NCBI GenBank assembly: GCA_902727935.1
Contig: CACVAX010000044.1
Span: 1,619-57,324, forward strand
From: an uncultured Sulfurovum sp.
GTDB taxonomy: Bacteria > Campylobacterota > Campylobacteria > Campylobacterales > Sulfurovaceae
Length of the DNA: 55,706 nt
Direction: 5' to 3'
The position numbers and the translations under genes were made by a program. Every line of letters begins with the position of its first letter. Positions within the stretch are counted from its first letter, which is position 1. Shown here piece by piece: positions 50,778 through 55,706 of this stretch. The notes beneath the pieces were generated by a model. It had not been told where the DNA came from, ran no database searches, and saw only the letters and a list, made by a program, of their open reading frames with translations.

Positions 50778-50815
50778 TATTTATATAAAGCAACTTAGGT
50801 TGTTTTATATAAATA
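50778..50815 (+). promoter_or_regulatory. Hairpin 2 in the leader of the giant gene
   Basis: The arms starting TATTTATATAAAGCAAC (50778-50794) and ending GTTGTTTTATATAAATA (50799-50815) form about 17 bp (one G-T pair) around TTAG, ending 20 nt before the ribosome site AAGGAG. It may stabilise the giant mRNA's 5' end or act with hairpin 1 as an attenuator. Confidence 0.5.
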
Positions 50816-50845
50816 AAAAATTTATTTATAAATAAGGAGAATATT

Positions 50846-53800
50846 ATGAGTTCATTACATGGATTACGAAGATGTCAACGTGCTTTTGAAAAAGCAATGA
50901 GAAAAAAAGCAAAATCTAAATCAGAGGTTAAGCATGATGAATCTCTATTTAAAATAGATGCCTTAGAAGATAGAATCTTACTCTCTGGAGACCCTGTTTT
51001 AGGTGAATTTATTAGCAATCAAAGTGCAAATCAAACTTATGAAATAGTGAAAAATACGACTGCCAATGATAATATTTCTGATGAAGATGCCATTGTTTAT
51101 GATTATAAAGAAGATGAAAGTATTATTTTAGATGCGAGTGTAATAGGCATAAATGATGGTACAGAATATACAGAAGGTGACCTTCTTCTTACTAGTAATG
51201 AACTAGAGACAAGAGCATTGTCAAGTCTTGAAGAGAGTAATGAACAGTCGAGTTCTCTGGAGACAATACTTGCTGTAGATACAATAGTAGAAGATACAAG
51301 CTTTGAAATTAGCACAGAGATGCTTGAGTTAGAACCTTCTACATTTCAATTGACTGATGGGGAAAGTATAGTTCTTGTTAAAGAAGAAGATGACAATGAA
51401 GTGCTACATAATACAGACCTATTAACACTTTTAACCAATGAATATGAGGCTGATACCTCTATCGATGCAACAGCTCCACCAAAATCATCAGTAATTTTAG
51501 AAGATAGCGAATTTGGCTACTACTCTGAGGTAAATGATGGTTTTATAGTTGATACAAACTATTTAGAAACTCATAATTTACTTGAGAATAGTGATGTATT
51601 AACCATCTCCGAAGACATGATTTTAGGGGGAAGTGGTACGCTTGCTTTAGATGTTGTTAACAATGGTATTCTAGCACCTGGATACTCTCCTGGTGTAGTA
51701 AACTCTTCAACCTTTACTAACGAAAGTAATGCAACGCTTCAAATGGAGATTGCAGGAAGAGGTATTGCAGGTCAAGCTGATGGATTTGATCAAATTAATA
51801 TCTCAGGAGATCTCTCTTTAGCTGGAACGTTAGATGTTAAATTTTTAAATGCTTTTGTGCCTAATGTTGGTGATTCTTGGGAGATTATTACTTTTGGTGG
51901 GGATATTACAGGTAGTTTTGAAAGTTTAGAAGGAATGTATGGTTTTAATAGTGATTACTATTTAGAACTGGTTCAAACTGATCATGCTTTAACTCTGGTT
52001 ACCAAAGAGATTATTACAGGTGATAATCTTAGCATAGAAACAACAAGTGAAACAAATAGTCAAATTGGTAACTTGTTGAATTATGATTATTATGCACAAA
52101 ATATTGCAACACTTCCTTCTTCGGTGAGTATTGATGGAACACTAAGCATTTCAGACTCTTTAGAATTGAGTGGAACATTCAGTTTAAGTCGTGAAGCCAA
52201 TCAAAGTATTACCCTAAGCGATACTTCAACACTCACAACAGAGATGTGGAGTATCTCTACAAGCAATGCCCGTGCCAACTTTGGTGTGGATGCAACTGGA
52301 AATGGATTAGGATTGAGCTTATCAACTGTGACAATGGGCTTGGCTATTTTTGACAGTACCGTAGCTAATGATGATAAATCTTGGATAGTAGCAGAGGGTA
52401 CGGTTGGAAGTGCTTCTTTTTTAAATCTTGATGATTTAGGCTTTAATTCTACTAATCTTGCCTTAGACATGAATTTAGGTTTTGGAGTTGATAATACTCT
52501 CGGGGTTAATTTATCTAGTTCACCATTAGTCCTTAATAGTCAAACATTAGATAGTAGTGCGAGTTATGGTGAATATATAGCCGTATCAGGTACAGCAGAG
52601 ATTACTTTAGAAGATGTAACTTTAAGTGGTACGGTTGCTTTTTCATCTACAGCTACATTATTCCAAATGATTGCAGAAGATGTTTCTTTATCTTTTAGCA
52701 GTGCTGGAACACAAATAGGTCTTTCTAGTGGTTCGTTGGGTTTAATTGCGAATACAAGTGGTATTGTCATAGAAGCAGGTGGAGATTTAGTTTTAACCAG
52801 TAGTGACTTTAACACCCCTACAGCTGAATCGGTTATGTTTAGATATAACAGTACAGGCAGTGCTTATACCGATTATGAACTGATAATTAATGATAAAGTT
52901 TATGGCTTTGGAACACTAGGAGCTACTGATTTAAAAGAGATTCAAGTTTATGGATTCTTTGCCTCTTTAGAAGATATTTTTGAAATCTCTGGAGATTTTG
53001 TTTTTAAATCAGAGAGTAACCAGTTGATTGTGTTGGCTGATAATGCAAGTATTCTTTTGGGGTCTAGTTCTTTTGGTGCTGGTGTGAAAAATGCTTCTTT
53101 TGGTATGGTTATTTTCTCTGATGGTAAAAAGGCACTAGAGGCTAATGGTGAGTTTTTTGGGAATGTTGCTGAAGATGTGTCTATTTCATCTAACAATACA
53201 AACGTTTTATGGAATGAAACAGGAACAAGTCTTTTAAATCAAGAATTTCATGCTTCAGTTTTAAGTCATAAGTTTACTTCTTTAGCTTCTAGTGAAAATA
53301 TTAAAACAGTTGAGGTAAATGATGCTGAACTTAAAATTTCAGATTTTTTTTCTGCAGAAGGAAATTTTGTTTTTTATTTTGAAAAAAATCAAAATACTCA
53401 AGTTAATACAGATGGTATTTCTGAAGCAATTAATACTAATATTTTAAGACTTGAAACAAGTAATCTAAATATATTGTCTGGGTTTTTAACGGATGAATCA
53501 AATATTGGTGGATTAAACATTATTGAAGCAAGTTTTGCTCTGGCTTTTGTTTCTGATAAAATGAATAACCGTTCTTGGATAGTGATTCAATCTAATAAAA
53601 ATTCTAAAGCTGAAAATTTAATTATAAATGATAATAATCTTTTGACGAACTTATTGCAATATTCAGAAGAAAGAGAATCTTTAATTTTGGATGTACATTT
53701 TTTAGAACAAAATGGATTTTTAAGTGCTCAAGAACAACTGGTAGTGTCTGATGGTGTGATTTTGGGTGGAAGTGGTGTATTAGATATTGATTTAATTAAC

Positions 53801-55706
53801 AATAATATATTTTCTCCTGGTTATTCACCTGGGGAAGTTACTTTTAACTCCTTGATTCAAGATAGTGCTTCAGTTTTAAAAATTGACATAGGAGGGACTT
53901 CAGGGGCTGGTCAGGATACAGGGCATGATAAAGTTAATTTAGTAGAAAATGCCTCTCTTGCAGGGACTCTTGAAATTACAATTATTAATGATTATGAAAT
54001 AAAAGTAGGTGATAGCTGGGAGATTATGACTTTTGATTCCAGTGATGGTAAATTTGAGAATGCTATTGGCTTATATGGTTTTGGTGATGGTAGTCTATAT
54101 TTAGATATTGAGCAGTATGATGACAAAATATTATTGGTAGCTAGAGATGTTGGAGATATTCAGTTGAATGTACTTGATGTTGAGGTAAATCAACAGTTAG
54201 GAGAATATTTTAACGAAGACTATTTTGACATCTTGAATAATTCTATAACAGTGAGTGGAGCTGTTAAAATATCTGACACCACATATATTGATGGAGATTT
54301 AACCTTAACATTTGGTGGAATAGAACATATTGATATTTCGACAGGTATTAATGAAAATATGACAAATTTATTTGATGGGTTAGGCTCTAGAATTGAAGAT
54401 GTAAAAGTTTCAAGTTTTGATATTCAAGTAGCCAATGCGAATTTATTTATGGGACTTGGAGGAGACTTTGTTAGTAATTTAAGTGCAGATGCTTATGGAT
54501 TAGTAGCAGAGAATTTAAGTTTGGGTCTTACAGTCATGAGTACGTTGATAGATCCAACAGAGCTTAGCAGTAACGACGATGTGAGTTCATTATTCTCCAC
54601 GCTTGAGCTTTATTCTGTAACAGGTTCTATTGAAAAAGGAAAACTAGTTGGTTTTGGAAATACAGAGTTTGAAGCTATCGATATACAATTGGATATAAAT
54701 AGTAGTGTTACTGCAGGGATATCTCCTCTTGAATCATATTGGAACCCTGTTATTAATTATCAATCAAGTTTTGAAAATGGTTATACAATAGGTAGTCATA
54801 CATTAAATTATGACGGTGAAGAAAGGTTTGGAATCGATGTGGGACAAGCGAAGTTACAGATAGATGAGTTTGTTTATCTGCAAGGAGGCTTTAACTTCAC
54901 CAAAGGACCAGGGTATCAAGTTGATATTGCGACAGGACTTCCAGCCAGTTTAGAAGGAACAGTTGGGACAATTGTTGATCCGTTAATTGATATAGCAGCA
55001 GATGGTTCAGACTACAATACTTTAAAAGGTATTGAAGTAGGTTCAATGACCATAGGTGCATCCAACATACAAGCCTTTGTAGGAATGAATGGTCCATATA
55101 AAGAAGATCAGTCACTAACAACAGAGATTAATTTAGCTACCTGGGAAAAAGATGAGGATGGAAACTATAAAAATCTAATCTATACAGATGGTGTTCTTTC
55201 AGATATTTATGGTGATGGCAATACCTATAATGATTATGTTCTTAATAATGATGCAACGGGGGTAATGGTTGATGATTTAGACTTTGGCATGATTATGGTG
55301 GAGGTAGATACGCCACTTGTCAAAGAGAGATTGGACAGTTTTACAGCGTTTAAAGCCACAGCAGACCGAGGGGCATTAATTGGTTTTGAAGAGGGTGTAG
55401 AGTTAGAAGCAGTAGATATCGAGATAGGGATGAACAGTGCTAAAGAGCTCTATCCAGGTTTTGGTTCAGCAATTGATTGGGCAGGTAGTTTTGAAGAGAC
55501 TGGTGGTTTAGAGATTGCTGCTGGAGGAGAAAGTACGGTACTGTTAGACTATGATGATGAGATTCTAAAAGTGGATATCGGACAAGCGAAGTTACAGATA
55601 GATGAGTTTGTTTATCTGCAAGGAGGCTTTAACTTCACCAAAGGACCAGGGTATCAAGTTGATATTGCGACAGGACTTCCAGCCAGTTTAGAAGGAACAG
55701 TTGGGA
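50846..55706 (+). CDS. Giant repetitive surface protein with LEPR-XLL-like N-terminus (3' end outside the window)
   Basis: An uninterrupted frame from ATG 50846 (AATAAGGAGAATATT upstream) runs through the end of the window, at least 1620 codons, with no stop. The N-terminus is basic and has no classical signal; residues 40-51 read LEDRILLSGDPV, close to the LEPR-XLL motif of giant surface proteins. Then come acidic linker text (to about 240), two beta-rich blocks with GGSGTLALDVVNNGILAPGY-type text and VGDSWEI (about 252-390 and 967-1102), long Ser/Thr/Gly beta repeats, and repeats of 246 residues near the end. It is Cys-poor, typical of secreted adhesins or S-layer-like proteins. Upstream SapC and lipoprotein support export. 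Pattern recognition only; no homologue has been checked. Confidence 0.85.
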   Translation, partial: MSSLHGLRRCQRAFEKAMRKKAKSKSEVKHDESLFKIDALEDRILLSGDPVLGEFISNQSANQTYEIVKNTTANDNISDEDAIVYDYKEDESIILDASVIGINDGTEYTEGDLLLTSNELETRALSSLEESNEQSSSLETILAVDTIVEDTSFEISTEMLELEPSTFQLTDGESIVLVKEEDDNEVLHNTDLLTLLTNEYEADTSIDATAPPKSSVILEDSEFGYYSEVNDGFIVDTNYLETHNLLENSDVLTISEDMILGGSGTLALDVVNNGILAPGYSPGVVNSSTFTNESNATLQMEIAGRGIAGQADGFDQINISGDLSLAGTLDVKFLNAFVPNVGDSWEIITFGGDITGSFESLEGMYGFNSDYYLELVQTDHALTLVTKEIITGDNLSIETTSETNSQIGNLLNYDYYAQNIATLPSSVSIDGTLSISDSLELSGTFSLSREANQSITLSDTSTLTTEMWSISTSNARANFGVDATGNGLGLSLSTVTMGLAIFDSTVANDDKSWIVAEGTVGSASFLNLDDLGFNSTNLALDMNLGFGVDNTLGVNLSSSPLVLNSQTLDSSASYGEYIAVSGTAEITLEDVTLSGTVAFSSTATLFQMIAEDVSLSFSSAGTQIGLSSGSLGLIANTSGIVIEAGGDLVLTSSDFNTPTAESVMFRYNSTGSAYTDYELIINDKVYGFGTLGATDLKEIQVYGFFASLEDIFEISGDFVFKSESNQLIVLADNASILLGSSSFGAGVKNASFGMVIFSDGKKALEANGEFFGNVAEDVSISSNNTNVLWNETGTSLLNQEFHASVLSHKFTSLASSENIKTVEVNDAELKISDFFSAEGNFVFYFEKNQNTQVNTDGISEAINTNILRLETSNLNILSGFLTDESNIGGLNIIEASFALAFVSDKMNNRSWIVIQSNKNSKAENLIINDNNLLTNLLQYSEERESLILDVHFLEQNGFLSAQEQLVVSDGVILGGSGVLDIDLINNNIFSPGYSPGEVTFNSLIQDSASVLKIDIGGTSGAGQDTGHDKVNLVENASLAGTLEITIINDYEIKVGDSWEIMTFDSSDGKFENAIGLYGFGDGSLYLDIEQYDDKILLVARDVGDIQLNVLDVEVNQQLGEYFNEDYFDILNNSITVSGAVKISDTTYIDGDLTLTFGGIEHIDISTGINENMTNLFDGLGSRIEDVKVSSFDIQVANANLFMGLGGDFVSNLSADAYGLVAENLSLGLTVMSTLIDPTELSSNDDVSSLFSTLELYSVTGSIEKGKLVGFGNTEFEAIDIQLDINSSVTAGISPLESYWNPVINYQSSFENGYTIGSHTLNYDGEERFGIDVGQAKLQIDEFVYLQGGFNFTKGPGYQVDIATGLPASLEGTVGTIVDPLIDIAADGSDYNTLKGIEVGSMTIGASNIQAFVGMNGPYKEDQSLTTEINLATWEKDEDGNYKNLIYTDGVLSDIYGDGNTYNDYVLNNDATGVMVDDLDFGMIMVEVDTPLVKERLDSFTAFKATADRGALIGFEEGVELEAVDIEIGMNSAKELYPGFGSAIDWAGSFEETGGLEIAAGGESTVLLDYDDEILKVDIGQAKLQIDEFVYLQGGFNFTKGPGYQVDIATGLPASLEGTVG
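51600..52015 (+). repeat. SPG-type beta block, copy A, in the giant gene
   Basis: Encodes ILGGSGTLALDVVNNG, ILAPGYSPG, VGDSWEIITFGG and GMYGF. It is a diverged protein-level copy of the block at 53743-54150, about 2.14 kb downstream. Such autotransporter-like units usually form beta-helix rungs. Confidence 0.7.
53743..54150 (+). repeat. SPG-type beta block, copy B, in the giant gene
   Basis: Encodes ILGGSGVLDIDLINNN, IFSPGYSPG, VGDSWEIMTFDS and GLYGF. Same order as copy A, but diverged in DNA. Confidence 0.7.
54842..54968 (+). repeat. Exact long direct repeat, copy 1 (period 738 bp)
   Basis: GGACAAGCGAAGTTACAGAT and the following 107 bp are identical to 55580-55706 (127 bp in all, and the second copy is cut by the window end). 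The offset is 738 bp, that is 246 codons in frame. The text is GQAKLQIDEFVYLQGGF, TKGPGYQVDIATGLPASL and EGTVG. Confidence 0.9.
55580..55706 (+). repeat. Exact long direct repeat, copy 2, truncated by the window end
   Basis: Identical at all 127 visible bases to copy 1 at 54842-54968. DNA identity rather than only protein similarity points to recent duplication or gene conversion, and more copies are expected downstream. Confidence 0.9.

Noticed and set aside
54897-55121. Minus-strand frame in the giant gene
   Set aside because: It lies opposite the uninterrupted giant frame and arises from the repetitive codon pattern.
54842-55706. CRISPR array or transposon end for the 738-bp spaced repeats
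   Set aside because: The copies are in frame within a long coding sequence and are far longer than CRISPR repeats; there are no inverted ends.

Overview
The window (about 37% G+C, 55.7 kb) looks like the chromosome of a free-living, probably marine, member of the Campylobacterota. The evidence is the family combination: a desulforubrerythrin, a CiaB-family protein, a PEB4/CBF2-type periplasmic isomerase, a CetB-like single-PAS protein, and DUF4492 in front of cydAB. Several promoters show a TTGG(C/T)TATAAT-type extended -10 with no evident -35. The genus cannot be fixed from this sequence alone; relatives of Sulfurimonas, Sulfurovum or Arcobacter are plausible. There is no rRNA, CRISPR array, prophage or intact insertion sequence.

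Layout. 0-5.7 kb: the end of an Rpn-type nuclease/transposase, then fabG, a TerB-like gene and gpmI on the minus strand, divergent from mraY-murD, then tRNA-Phe. 5.9-8 kb: a TonB-dependent receptor with a hairpin leader. 8.1-11.5 kb: a respiratory operon with a NifX-like protein, DUF4492, cydA, cydB and a 49-residue CydX-like subunit. 11.6-17 kb: one 1809-residue exported protein joining a GH9 cellulase-type module to a second, TIM-barrel-like glycosidase module. 17-23.6 kb: two transporters, a periplasmic MsrB-MsrA fusion, rpmE with a structured leader, rsmI, rlmB and a RodZ-like membrane protein. 23.7-27.7 kb: an AlaC-type aminotransferase and homoserine dehydrogenase, then a solitary cytosine-5 methyltransferase with a possible restriction-gene scar. 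27.9-41.3 kb: ciaB, PAS protein, xthA, two small envelope proteins, a DUF2868/DUF3482 GTPase pair, alr, ispA, tkt, peb4, and a desulforubrerythrin/ferritin-like oxidative-stress pair behind a Fur/PerR-like palindrome. 41.4-45 kb: a VapBC-type toxin-antitoxin pair, a YajR-like MFS protein, rdgB, an unknown gene and ywbE.

The last 10 kb is the most unusual part. A two-component system (7TMR-DISM histidine kinase and winged-helix response regulator) sits between an outer-membrane protein gene and a divergent set: a lipoprotein, a SapC-family protein and a giant open reading frame. That frame has at least 1620 codons, has no stop in the window, and carries a LEPR-XLL-like N-terminus and long internal repeats. 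A tandem 11-bp motif (TCCGAYAAA-type) lies upstream of both the outer-membrane gene and the lipoprotein gene, and two long hairpins separate sapC from the giant gene. I infer a regulated cell-surface layer or giant-adhesin system. This is the best candidate here for an undescribed system, but its function is not demonstrated by the sequence.

Most genes are compact housekeeping operons with short overlaps. The accessory material is the Rpn fragment, the GH9 giant, the methyltransferase, the TA pair and the surface-protein locus.
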